DNA of 64,000 bases, from contig NZ_CP039889.1 in the NCBI RefSeq assembly GCF_005221325.1, positions 1,686,501 through 1,750,500 of the forward strand. The letters are read 5' to 3'. Source of the DNA: Agrobacterium tumefaciens (GTDB lineage Bacteria > Pseudomonadota > Alphaproteobacteria > Rhizobiales > Rhizobiaceae). Below, one piece after another: positions 17,677-26,117 of this stretch (its first letter is position 1; every line of letters starts with the position of its first letter). The notes under the pieces were generated by a model, which saw only the letters and a program-made list of their open reading frames with translations, was not told the DNA's origin and did no database searches. The translations under genes and the position numbers were made by a program.

Positions 17677-18464
17677 TGAGCACGTCGCAGACGCCAATCG
17701 TAGAGGTCAGGAACCTCGTCAAATATTTCGGCTCCATCATCGCGCTCAATGGTGTTTCGCTAAGTGTCAATGCCGGGGAAGTCCTCTGCCTTCTCGGCGA
17801 CAACGGCGCCGGTAAGTCCACCCTCATCAATACCCTGTCCGGCGTCTTCAAGCCGTATTCAGGAGACTTCCTCATCGACGGACAGGCACGCATGTTCAAT
17901 GGTCCACGCGATGCACTCGATGCGGGCATCGCGACCGTTTACCAGGATCTTGCGATGATCCCGCTGATGTCAGTGACCCGGAACTTCTTCATGGGCCGGG
18001 AACCGCTGAAGGGTTTCGGTCCCTTCAAGAGCATGGACATGGAACTCGCCGACAGGGTCACGCGGGACGAGATGCGCAAGATCGGCATCGATGTGCGCGA
18101 GCCGGATCAGGCGGTGGGCACTTTGTCTGGTGGTGAACGGCAATGCGTCGCCATCGCCCGCGCGGTCTATTTCGGCGCAAAGGTGCTCATTCTTGATGAA
18201 CCCACCTCGGCGCTCGGCGTCGCGCAGACGTCGATGGTCCTCAAATATATCAATCAGGTTCGCAACAATGGGCTCGGCGTCATTTTCATCACGCACAACG
18301 TTCGCCATGCCTACGCCGTCGGCAATCGTTTCACGGCATTGAACCGCGGGAAAACGCTCGGGACCTATTCGAAAAGTGAAATCGGCATCGATGATCTGCA
18401 AAACCTGATGGCAGGCGGCAAGGAATTGCAGTCGATCTCCGAGGAGCTGGGCGGAACCATCTGA
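17676..18464 (+). CDS. Sugar ABC transporter ATP-binding protein, single nucleotide-binding domain
   Basis: A 262-residue ATPase with Walker A G-D-N-G-A-G-K-S, signature L-S-G-G-E-R-Q and Walker [12 protein letters not shown]. Sugar importers of the RbsA class usually carry two fused ATPase domains (about 500 residues). This one has a single domain and presumably works as a homodimer, as in FrcA-type systems of rhizobia. It overlaps the permease gene by one base. Confidence 0.87.
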   Translation: MSTSQTPIVEVRNLVKYFGSIIALNGVSLSVNAGEVLCLLGDNGAGKSTLINTLSGVFKPYSGDFLIDGQARMFNGPRDALDAGIATVYQDLAMIPLMSVTRNFFMGREPLKGFGPFKSMDMELADRVTRDEMRKIGIDVREPDQAVGTLSGGERQCVAIARAVYFGAKVLILDEPTSALGVAQTSMVLKYINQVRNNGLGVIFITHNVRHAYAVGNRFTALNRGKTLGTYSKSEIGIDDLQNLMAGGKELQSISEELGGTI

Positions 18465-18546
18465 GCGGACACCAAGGAATGAATATCAGGTTCGGCGCAA
18501 TCGCGCCGCACCACGGCCCCTCACACTCACCAGCAAGGTACTAGCA

Positions 18547-19338
18547 ATGACAGTTCCCGCAACTTCCTTTTCGCTCGCGGCCTGCGCAGAGATGTTATGG
18601 CGTGACAGGCCGATCGAATGGCGCGCCGCCCGGCTCAAGGACATGGGTTTCGGTGTCGGCCTGTGGAACTGGCCGGACCATGACCTGACCAGACTCGAAG
18701 CCACCGGTGCGACATTCACCATCATGAACGGCTATCTCACGGGACGGCTGACAGACGACGAGGGCGCGGAAGAGCTGCTCAGGACGGCGCGTCAGACAGC
18801 CCAGGTGGGCAAGCGCCTTGGCGTGCAGAGGCTGAACCTGCACGGTACAGGCCTCGGAGAAGGCGGCCTGCCCGTGCAGCCGGTCGAGGTCGTTACGGGC
18901 GCCATGTGGCTGAAGGCCCGCGACACGCTTTGCCGTATCGTCGATCTGGCGGAAGAAGAGGATGTGGTCTTCACCCTCGAGAACCTTAACCTGTCCGTCG
19001 ATCACCCCGGCGTACCCTTCGGGCGCGCGGAAGATACGCTGGCTCTGGTATCCAGCATCAACCACCCCCGGCTGCGTCTCAACCTCGACCTTTATCACGC
19101 GCAGATCGGCGAAGGAAATCTGATCGAGCTGTGCCGCAAAGCCCTGCCGTGGATCGGGGAAATTCAGGTCGCCGATGTGCCCGGCCGATATGAGCCGGGT
19201 ACGGGTGAGGTCAACTGGAACGGTATCGCCAGAGCGCTGAAAGCCATGAGCTATTCCGGACCGATCGGCATGGAGGCATGGGCATTCGGCGATGCCGATG
19301 CAGCGCTTTCCGCTTTTCGCACCGCATTCACAATCTGA
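18547..19338 (+). CDS. TIM-barrel sugar isomerase/epimerase (hydroxypyruvate-isomerase-like)
   Basis: A 263-residue AP-endonuclease-2-fold protein. It has the N-terminal S-L-A-A-C-A-E-M-L-W, central F-T-L-E-N-L-N and N-L-D-L-Y-H-A-Q-I-G-E-G-N, which resemble hydroxypyruvate isomerase and related sugar epimerases. The Glu, Asp and His in these motifs are the usual metal ligands. With the following dehydrogenase it probably processes the imported sugar or inositol-like compound. The substrate is unknown. Confidence 0.82.
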   Translation: MTVPATSFSLAACAEMLWRDRPIEWRAARLKDMGFGVGLWNWPDHDLTRLEATGATFTIMNGYLTGRLTDDEGAEELLRTARQTAQVGKRLGVQRLNLHGTGLGEGGLPVQPVEVVTGAMWLKARDTLCRIVDLAEEEDVVFTLENLNLSVDHPGVPFGRAEDTLALVSSINHPRLRLNLDLYHAQIGEGNLIELCRKALPWIGEIQVADVPGRYEPGTGEVNWNGIARALKAMSYSGPIGMEAWAFGDADAALSAFRTAFTI

Positions 19339-19364
19339 AATCATAATTCTCAAGGACGAACCCC

Positions 19365-20384
19365 ATGCCCAAGATAAAACCCGTCAATGTCGGCCTCATC
19401 GGTGCCGGCCGCATCGGCTCCTTCCACGGCGAAACCGTCGCCCGGCGGCTGGTCGACGCCGAACTCGTCGCCATTGCCGATCCCGCGCCGGGTGCAGCCG
19501 CCATACTTGCGGAAAAACTCGACGTTGATGCGGCCTATACCGGCATCGCCGAATTACTTGCGCATCCCGGTCTCGATGCCGTCATCATCGCAACGCCGGC
19601 GCGCTTCCATACCAATGTTCTGGTTCAGGCTGCAGAGGCTGGAAAAGCGATCTTCTGCGAAAAGCCGATGGCTCTGACGCTGGAGGATGCTGACCGGGCG
19701 ATTGCCGCGGCACGCTCTGCCGGTATTCCCCTCCAGGTTGGCTTCAATCGCCGGTGGGATCAGGCTTTTTTGGAAGGCAGGGCCGCGATCGATGCCGGCA
19801 AGGTCGGCGCGCCGCAGCTCATTCGATCGCTGACGCGGGACCCCGGTCCGTTCGGAGGAGACCCCGGCCGTATTCCGCTCTGGACGATTTTCTACGAGAC
19901 CCTCATCCACGATTTCGACACGCTGTTATGGCTGAACCCCGGCGCCAAGCCCGTCGAAGTCTTCGCCATGGCGGATGCGCTTGTCCGTCCCGATGCGAAA
20001 GCCAACGGTTTTCTCGATACGGCGGTCGTGAATATCCGTTTCGACAATGGTTCGATCGCCGTCGCGGAAGCGAATTTCTCGGCGCTTTATGGCTATGACA
20101 TTCGCGGGGAGGTCTTTGGTTCCGCGGGTATGGTGACGATGGGCGACGTGCGCCGTTCCAGCATGACGCTGTTTGGTGAACATGGCGTCTCGAATGAGAC
20201 CTGGCGTCGCGATACCGATCACTTTGTTCATGGCTACACGGCGCAGCTTGCCTCTTTCATAACGGCCGTTCGCCAGGGAGCAATGAACGGCGCCCCCGAT
20301 GGTCTTGATGCGCGTAACGCATTGGCGATCGCTCTTGCCGCGATAGAGTCGGTCTCGCGCAAACAGCCCGTTGCCCTCGATTGA
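19365..20384 (+). CDS. Gfo/Idh/MocA-family oxidoreductase (inositol 2-dehydrogenase-like)
   Basis: A 339-residue NAD(P)-dependent dehydrogenase. N-terminal Rossmann motif G-L-I-G-A-G-R-I-G-S-F-H-G at about 9-21, the family E-K-P-M-A-L at about 99-104, then the substrate domain with V-G-F-N-R-R-W-D. It resembles IolG-type inositol dehydrogenases. Together with the isomerase and importer it forms a catabolic operon for a polyol, inositol or keto-sugar. The downstream RpiR-type fragment fits this, as RpiR proteins often regulate inositol genes. Confidence 0.87.
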   Translation: MPKIKPVNVGLIGAGRIGSFHGETVARRLVDAELVAIADPAPGAAAILAEKLDVDAAYTGIAELLAHPGLDAVIIATPARFHTNVLVQAAEAGKAIFCEKPMALTLEDADRAIAAARSAGIPLQVGFNRRWDQAFLEGRAAIDAGKVGAPQLIRSLTRDPGPFGGDPGRIPLWTIFYETLIHDFDTLLWLNPGAKPVEVFAMADALVRPDAKANGFLDTAVVNIRFDNGSIAVAEANFSALYGYDIRGEVFGSAGMVTMGDVRRSSMTLFGEHGVSNETWRRDTDHFVHGYTAQLASFITAVRQGAMNGAPDGLDARNALAIALAAIESVSRKQPVALD

Positions 20385-20441
20385 CCCCGATGCGCGCTGG
20401 TAGGCCAGCGCGCTTTCCGATCCCGCCAAGGAGCAGGCTTC

Positions 20442-20756
20442 ATGCGCACGCGGCAGACCTTCAAGACACCGACGAGCATTTACGAAATGCAGGACTTGAT
20501 CACGGAGCTCCGATTGTCAGAGCAGCAGGAACGTGTTGCACGAACCATTCTGACCCGGCCACATATCGTGGCCTTCGGAACCATAGGCTCTCTAGCCGGC
20601 GAGTGCGCCGTGTCTCCTTCCACAGTTGTTCGCGTCGCAAATTCACTTGGTTTCGACACGTTCCGCCAGTTCAAACGCGTTTTTCGAGCGCACTTGTTAT
20701 CTGAGGTAAGTCGCCACGCGCATTTGGGGCAGGTCCAGCCAATTTTCAGGCGCTAA
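20442..20756 (+). CDS. RpiR-type DNA-binding domain without SIS domain (truncated regulator)
   Basis: A 104-residue protein holding only the N-terminal RpiR helix-turn-helix domain: L-S-E-Q-Q-E-R-V-A-R-T-I-L, then I-G-S-L-A-G-E-C-A-V-S-P-S-T-V-V-R-V-A. Normal RpiR regulators are about 280 residues, with a C-terminal sugar-phosphate-binding SIS domain; nothing like it follows. A good AAGGAG ribosome-binding site precedes the ATG, so it may be expressed. It is either a decayed regulator or a small effector-independent DNA-binding protein. Confidence 0.65.
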   Translation: MRTRQTFKTPTSIYEMQDLITELRLSEQQERVARTILTRPHIVAFGTIGSLAGECAVSPSTVVRVANSLGFDTFRQFKRVFRAHLLSEVSRHAHLGQVQPIFRR

Positions 20757-20798
20757 AGTTCCGAGACGAACTCCAGGGGCGCGGTGTCACCGGAGACT

Positions 20799-21107
20799 TC
20801 ATATCCCAGAGCCATCAAGCTCCCGGGCGTCCTCGCCTTCCCAGGGCGTGGGTATTGAGAGGTCATCGATATCGGCTGAGGGCATAGGCATCCAACACTT
20901 TAATTCCGGTTCAGAGTATTCGACGATCCGCCCGGGCGAAGAGTCAGCAGCACGCCAGCCTTCCCAACCATATTGGTCACCCTGCGACCAGTAAGCGAGA
21001 TCGACTTGGGACGAACCCTGTTCGGACGAACGGATCGTGACGAGAATGCGTTCGCCATTTTTGGGCGCGCTTGCCATATGGCGCCATCGGTTTGACTTAT
21101 CCATCAT
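20799..21107 (-). CDS. Small hypothetical protein, DUF551-like
   Basis: A 102-residue protein with W-x-x-M-A-S-A-P-K-N-G-E-R-I-L-V, a Trp-rich middle (W-S-Q-G-D-Q-Y-G-W-E-G-W) and C-W-M-P-M-P. This pattern recalls DUF551-type small proteins found on rhizobial chromosomes and in phages. The ATG at 21107 is chosen for the AGGGGGGAA just before it. It is acidic overall, with no signal peptide. It sits beside the truncated RpiR gene in what looks like a recombination-prone junction. Function unknown. Confidence 0.55.
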   Translation of the reverse strand: MMDKSNRWRHMASAPKNGERILVTIRSSEQGSSQVDLAYWSQGDQYGWEGWRAADSSPGRIVEYSEPELKCWMPMPSADIDDLSIPTPWEGEDARELDGSGI

Positions 21108-21245
21108 TTCCCCCCTGTCTTGGCTGTCAATTGTGGCCTCGCCGTCAAAGAGGTCAACTAAAACTTTGCATGGCTCCGCTGTCGCTCCGACTGCACCCCC
21201 ATCCGGCTCTAGATATCGTCGCGACACTCTTGGGACGCGATGGCG

Positions 21246-22574
21246 TTACCCAGGGAAAAAACGATTGACCGGTCGTTGCAGGCCGAGATGATCGCGCAAT
21301 GTCGTTCCCTCATACTCCTTTCGGAACAGGCCGCGTCTTTGCAGTTCCGGCACAAGCAGGTTCGTGAAATCGTCAAGACCGGCAGGCAGGAACGGGAACG
21401 TGACATTGAAGCCGTCCGAACCCTCTTCGTATAGCCATCGCTCCATCTCGTCGGCGATGGTTTTGGCCGTGCCGACAAATGCGAGACCTCCATAACCACC
21501 CAGTCGCTGGGCGAGCTGGCGCACCGTCAGGCCTTCACTTCTGGCAAGTTCGATCACCCTTTCGCGGCTGGATTTGCTGGCATTCGTTTCGGGAATATCG
21601 GGCAGGGGAGCATCGGGATCGAAGCTCGAAGCATCGTGGCCAAGGGCAATGGAAAGCGAGGCTATCGCGCTTTCATAGTGGACGAGACTGTCGAGCCTGG
21701 CGCGTTTGGCCCTCGCTTCTTCCACGGTATCAGCGACCAGAACGAAGGCGCCCGGCAGAATGACAATGCCGTCGCGGGAACGGCCTGCCGCGACAGTCCT
21801 GTCCTTGACGTCCTTATAAAAGGCTTTTCCCGCCGCAAGCGTGGGTGTCGCCGCAAAAACCACCTCTGCCGTTTCGGCGGCAAGCTGGCGTCCCGGCTCC
21901 GACGCCCCGGCTTGAACGATGACGGGCCAACCCTGCACCGGACGCGCGATATTGAGCGGCCCGCGCACGGAAAATTCGGGCCCTTTGTGGTCGAGCACAT
22001 GCATTTTGTCAGGTTCGAAGAACAGCCCGCTATCGACGTCCCGGATAAAGGCATCATCGGAGAAGGAGTCCCAGAGGCCGGTGACGACATCGTAGAATTC
22101 CCGCGCCCGGCCATAACGCTCGGCATGATCGGGCTGTACGTCGCGGCCGAAATTCCGGGCCGCATCCGGATTTGACGTGGTGACGATGTTCCAGCCGGCG
22201 CGGCCGTTGCTGAGGTGATCGAGCGACGCAAAACGCCGGGCGACGTGATAGGGCTCATCGAATGTGGTGGAGGCGGTGGCGACCAGCCCGATGCGGGAGG
22301 TAACGGCGGCGAGTGCCGAAAGCAGGGTGAAGGGCTCGAAGGAGGTGACGGTGTGGCTGCGGCGCAGGGCTTCCGTCGGCATGTTCAGCACCGCCAGATG
22401 GTCGGCCATGAAGAATGCATCGAATTTCGCCGCTTCAAGCTGTTGCGCAAAGCGCGCCAGGTGGGTGAAATTGAAATTCGCATCCGGGAAGGATCCCGGG
22501 TAACGCCATGCGCCCGTGTGGAGACTGACGGGCCGCATAAATGCGCCGAGATGCAGTTTGCGATCATTTGCCAT
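21246..22574 (-). CDS. FMNH2-dependent monooxygenase, NtaA/SnaA/DszA family (copy 1)
   Basis: A 442-residue luciferase-like monooxygenase. Family marks: L-G-A-F-M-R-P near the N-terminus, F-F-M-A-D-H-L, A-S-T-T-F-D-E-P-Y-H-V-A-R-R-F-A-S-L-D-H-L-S-N-G-R and V-I-V-Q-A-G-A-S-E-P-G-R. Members hydroxylate nitrilotriacetate, pristinamycin or dibenzothiophene sulfone using FMNH2 from a separate reductase. No reductase is adjacent; the MsuE-type enzyme at 5887 could serve. It is monocistronic and divergent from the flavin monooxygenase operon. No Cys; five internal Met. Confidence 0.85.
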   Translation of the reverse strand: MANDRKLHLGAFMRPVSLHTGAWRYPGSFPDANFNFTHLARFAQQLEAAKFDAFFMADHLAVLNMPTEALRRSHTVTSFEPFTLLSALAAVTSRIGLVATASTTFDEPYHVARRFASLDHLSNGRAGWNIVTTSNPDAARNFGRDVQPDHAERYGRAREFYDVVTGLWDSFSDDAFIRDVDSGLFFEPDKMHVLDHKGPEFSVRGPLNIARPVQGWPVIVQAGASEPGRQLAAETAEVVFAATPTLAAGKAFYKDVKDRTVAAGRSRDGIVILPGAFVLVADTVEEARAKRARLDSLVHYESAIASLSIALGHDASSFDPDAPLPDIPETNASKSSRERVIELARSEGLTVRQLAQRLGGYGGLAFVGTAKTIADEMERWLYEEGSDGFNVTFPFLPAGLDDFTNLLVPELQRRGLFRKEYEGTTLRDHLGLQRPVNRFFPG

Positions 22575-22955
22575 TGGGCTTCACTCACTCGTCGATGTTT
22601 CTGATACGGGCTGCTTGTGCCGATGGCCTCTAACAGGCGAAGGCAGGCCCGATATTTATCGCAACGATATCCCTGCCGGGGCGTTGGCGCGGCAAAGACT
22701 ATTCCGATTATGATTTGCAAACCGAAAGATTTTTCCTGAAATTGTTCATTTGGCGATGATCCCGTCACAGGGCCGGGTTTGTTTCGGCCTTGATGAGCGC
22801 GAGAATCGACAGGCCGACCCTCACTTCCTGCCGCCTGCGCCAAAATTTGCTGAAAACCGCAAATGATTAGAAGAATTTTGCTTTCAGCATCTGGGCTTCT
22901 GTGTTTCTTATAATGCTTAAATAGAATTTTTGACGCCTATTAATTCAGAAATAAC
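22575..22955. promoter_or_regulatory. Divergent intergenic region between the monooxygenase gene and the FMO operon
   Basis: No gene is seen in these 381 bp. The right half is AT-rich and must hold the promoter of the FMO operon. An inverted repeat ATTTGC-N8-GCAAAT lies at 22845-22864. An ATAGAAT core at about 22921-22928 weakly matches the TTTATAGA motif of other sulfur genes in the window. The LysR protein encoded at the end of the FMO operon is a candidate binder. Confidence 0.35.
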
Positions 22956-24455
22956 ATGATGAAAGATCGCAAAACCAATGCTGTGTCCTCTAATGCTGTC
23001 GGCTTGCCAGCGCTTGAGGCGAGGCTTGCGCAGGAGCTGGCGCTGCTCGAGCGGCCGGCGAAGCCGTGGGTGCCGCGTATGCAGCTCGATGGCGTCGAAG
23101 TGCTGGATGTCGCGGTCATCGGCGCTGGACTTTGCGGGCTAACCGCGCTGGCCGCCCTGTCATTTGCCGGAATCGACAATATCAGGTCTGTCGACAAGGC
23201 GCCGAGCGGGCGGGAGGGTCCTTGGGTCACAAGCGCGCGCATGGAAACATTGCGCACCCGCAAGGAACTCGCCGGGCCGGCGCTCGGTGTGCCGTCCCTG
23301 ACATTCCGCGCATGGTTCGAGGCGCAGTTCGGTGTCCGTGCCTACGACGATATGGACCTCATCCCGCGTGAATTATGGATGGCCTATATGGTCTGGTATC
23401 GCACCGTGCTGGCGCTGCCGGTGACCAACGAGACCGCGCTTGTCAGCCTCGTTTTGCGTGAGGATGGGCTGCTCGAACTCGTTCTGAAAGGGCCGGAGGG
23501 ACCAGCAAAGGTTCTGGCGCGGCGGGTAATACTGGCGACGGGGCTCGATGGCCTCGGCGCGCCGCGCCTGCCGGATGTGGCGAAAACGGTTCCTGCCCGC
23601 TTCGTGCGTCACAGCGGCGACGTATTCGATGTGAGCGCCTTGCGCGGCAGGCGCGTCGCCGTGGTCGGCGCTGGTGCTTCGGCGATGGACAATGCAGCCG
23701 CAGCACTCGAGGCTGGCGCTGCCCGGGTCGATCTTTTCATTCGAAGGACCGATATCCCCCGGGTCGAAAAATTCGGCGGCATCGCAAGCCTCGGGATGAC
23801 CCACGGTTATATCGGCCTGCCTGAGGCCGATCGCTGGGCTTTCATGGTCGAAGCGGAGCGCACGCAGATTCCGCCGCCGCGCCACAGCGTCCTCAGGGTC
23901 TCGCGCCACGACAATGCGTTCTTCCATCTGGCCAGTCCCGTTCTCAGCCTGACCGAGGTTGACGACGCGGTGGAGATCGAGACCCCGAAGGGGCGCTATC
24001 CGGCCGATCTCATCATTTTCGCCACCGGCTTCGACGTCGATTTCGCCCGGCGGCCGGAATTTACCGCACTGAGCGACCGCGTCCTGCTCTGGCGCGACGC
24101 CTACCAGCCGCCCGCCGGACAGAGCAACGATGTGCTGGGGTCCTATCCCTATCTCGGACCTGCCTTCGAGTTTCTGCCGAAACCGGATCTGTCGGCCGCC
24201 GAGGCGGAGACGATTTCCCGTATCCACTGCTTTGCCTATCCGGCAGTTCCATCCCACGGGAAAATCACCAGCGGCATTCCGGCAGTCAGCCAGGGGGCGG
24301 AGCGTCTGGCGCAGGGCATTGCCCGCTCGCTGTTCGTCGAAGACCGCGCCCGTCATTACCATACATTCATGAATCACGACGCCGCTGAAATCACCGGCGA
24401 CGAATGGCGCGACGCAGATGCGCAGGACAAGACCAAGGAGCATGCCAATGGCTGA
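22956..24455 (+). CDS. Flavin-containing monooxygenase-like FAD/NAD(P) oxidoreductase
   Basis: A 499-residue protein with two Rossmann motifs: VIGAGLCG at 54-61 for FAD and VVGAGASA at 236-243 for NAD(P)H. I-L-A-T-G-L-D-G lies at 192-199 and I-F-A-T-G-F-D-V in the C-terminal half. The arrangement is that of class B flavin monooxygenases, which oxygenate soft S or N atoms or ketones. It heads an operon with a kappa-GST-like protein, a dipeptidase, an importer and an esterase, so S-oxygenation of an imported thioether is plausible but unproven. Its stop overlaps the next gene by 8 bp. Confidence 0.75.
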   Translation: MMKDRKTNAVSSNAVGLPALEARLAQELALLERPAKPWVPRMQLDGVEVLDVAVIGAGLCGLTALAALSFAGIDNIRSVDKAPSGREGPWVTSARMETLRTRKELAGPALGVPSLTFRAWFEAQFGVRAYDDMDLIPRELWMAYMVWYRTVLALPVTNETALVSLVLREDGLLELVLKGPEGPAKVLARRVILATGLDGLGAPRLPDVAKTVPARFVRHSGDVFDVSALRGRRVAVVGAGASAMDNAAAALEAGAARVDLFIRRTDIPRVEKFGGIASLGMTHGYIGLPEADRWAFMVEAERTQIPPPRHSVLRVSRHDNAFFHLASPVLSLTEVDDAVEIETPKGRYPADLIIFATGFDVDFARRPEFTALSDRVLLWRDAYQPPAGQSNDVLGSYPYLGPAFEFLPKPDLSAAEAETISRIHCFAYPAVPSHGKITSGIPAVSQGAERLAQGIARSLFVEDRARHYHTFMNHDAAEITGDEWRDADAQDKTKEHANG

Positions 24456-25092
24456 AGCGGCGCTGAAACTGGAGATATTTTACGGCATCTCCTCACCATG
24501 GGCTTATTTCGGCGCGCCAAGGGCGGTCGAAGTCGCCCGCACACATGGCGCCGCAATCGTGCTGCGGCCCATCCGCATCATCGAGGCCAATGGCGGCATT
24601 CCGCTGCGCAGCCGTCCGGATGCCCGGCAGAATTATCATGCCGTGGAACTGGACCGGTGGCGGCGTTATCTCGCCATGCCGCTTAACCTGACTCCGAAGT
24701 TTTACCCCTGCGCCACCATCGAGCGCGCCGCCCAGCTCGTCATCGCCGCGCAGACGGCCGGGCTTGATGCGATCGGCCTCTCCTTCGCCATCCAGCGCGC
24801 CCTGTGGAGCGAAGACCGCGACATCGCCGATCTCGAGACGCTGCGCGCCATTGCGCAGGCGGTGCTCGGACCCGAAGGCGCAGCGCTTGCGCGCGATCCG
24901 CAGCCGCAGGACGTCGTTGCGGAATGGCAGGGAAATCTTGCCGAAGCCGAGCGTCTCGGCATTTTCGGAACACCTACCTATGTGGTGAACGGCGAGCTTT
25001 TCTGGGGGCAGGATCGCCTGGAATTCGCAAGCCGCGCCCTTGGGGCGCTCAAGCAGCAACTTTCACAATCCGCCGTGAGGACATCCGCATGA
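24448..25092 (+). CDS. DsbA-fold kappa-GST / 2-hydroxychromene-2-carboxylate isomerase-like protein
   Basis: A 214-residue thioredoxin-fold protein. The N-terminal Y-G-I-S-S-P-W-A-Y-F-G carries the catalytic Ser region of the family. The C-terminal F-G-T-P-T-Y-V-V-N-G-E-L-F-W-G-Q-D-R-L is the family hallmark. These proteins use glutathione as cofactor or substrate. The ATG at 24448 is chosen for the AAGGAG 7 bp upstream. It is translationally coupled to both neighbours. Next to a dipeptidase and an S-oxygenase-like FMO it suggests handling of glutathione conjugates; this is inference. Confidence 0.8.
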   Translation: MAEAALKLEIFYGISSPWAYFGAPRAVEVARTHGAAIVLRPIRIIEANGGIPLRSRPDARQNYHAVELDRWRRYLAMPLNLTPKFYPCATIERAAQLVIAAQTAGLDAIGLSFAIQRALWSEDRDIADLETLRAIAQAVLGPEGAALARDPQPQDVVAEWQGNLAEAERLGIFGTPTYVVNGELFWGQDRLEFASRALGALKQQLSQSAVRTSA

Positions 25093-26090
25093 CCGATGCC
25101 GCAAAACTCCACAATGAGGCCATCGTCATCGACGGTCTGCAAACCTGCCAGTGGAGCAGATCCATATTCGAGGACATGCGTGCCGGCGGCCTCACCGCCG
25201 TCAACGTCTCAAGCGTGATCTGGGAAAATTTCCGCGAGGGCATCGGTTATGTCAGCGAATGGAAGCGTTTCCTGCGGGAAAACGACGATCTGATCCGCCT
25301 GGTGCGCACGGTGGCCGATATTCACGCGGCCAAGGCGGAAAATAGAACGGGCATCATCATCGGCTGGCAGAACACCTCGCCGCTCGAGGACAAGCTTGAT
25401 TATGTGGAGATTTTTAGGGATCTCGGCGTCGGCATCATGCAACTGACCTACAATACCCAGAATTATTCCGGCGCGGGTTATCTTGAGGAAAATGACAGCG
25501 GCCTGACCGGCTTCGGCCGTGAGGTGCTTGGGGAGATGAACCGCGTCGGCGTGCTCTGCGATCTCAGCCATGTCGGCGACAAAACCACGGCGGATGTCAT
25601 CGCCCGCTCCAAAGCACCGGTCTGCATCTCGCATGTGCTGCCGCGCGCGCTTCGCGACGTGAAACGCAACAAGCCGGATGAACTCTTGAAGGCCTGTGCG
25701 GAAAAGGGCGGCATCGTCGGCATCAGCCTTTTCGCGCCGGGACTTGCTGCCGGAAACGATGCGACGGTCGAGGATTACCTCGATGCCATGGCCTATGTCA
25801 TCGATCTCGTCGGCGAGGATCATGTCGGCATCGGCACGGATTTTTCGCAGGAGCGGCCGCGTCCCGGCCCGTGGCAGCTCTGGGCCAACCGCGACAAGGG
25901 CACGGCCCGGACGCTGACGGAATTCGCGACGGTGAAGATTTCCAAGCCGAAGGGCATCGAGCGCATCGGCGAGGTTCCCAATATCACCGCCCGCATGCTG
26001 GCGCGCGGCTGGAGCGAAACGCTCGTTTTGAAACTTCTCGGACAGAACTGGCTGCGCGTGCTGGATGCCGCGTGGCGGCCTGCAGTCTGA
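25089..26090 (+). CDS. Zinc-dependent membrane-dipeptidase family protein (peptidase M19)
   Basis: A 333-residue renal-dipeptidase-like hydrolase. It has A-I-V-I-D-G near the N-terminus (a D-x-H-type position where His is replaced, here D-G-L-Q), L-T-Y-N-T-Q-N at about 119-125, C-D-L-S-H-V-G-D and I-S-H-V-L-P-R-A with metal-ligand His residues, and H-V-G-I-G-T-D-F near the end. M19 enzymes cleave dipeptides such as Cys-Gly and its S-conjugates. The altered first metal motif (no His after Asp) means zinc binding may differ. Start overlaps the previous stop by 4 bp. Confidence 0.8.
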   Translation: MTDAAKLHNEAIVIDGLQTCQWSRSIFEDMRAGGLTAVNVSSVIWENFREGIGYVSEWKRFLRENDDLIRLVRTVADIHAAKAENRTGIIIGWQNTSPLEDKLDYVEIFRDLGVGIMQLTYNTQNYSGAGYLEENDSGLTGFGREVLGEMNRVGVLCDLSHVGDKTTADVIARSKAPVCISHVLPRALRDVKRNKPDELLKACAEKGGIVGISLFAPGLAAGNDATVEDYLDAMAYVIDLVGEDHVGIGTDFSQERPRPGPWQLWANRDKGTARTLTEFATVKISKPKGIERIGEVPNITARMLARGWSETLVLKLLGQNWLRVLDAAWRPAV

Positions 26091-26117
26091 CAACCAAATC
26101 AAACGGAGGCAATTGAA

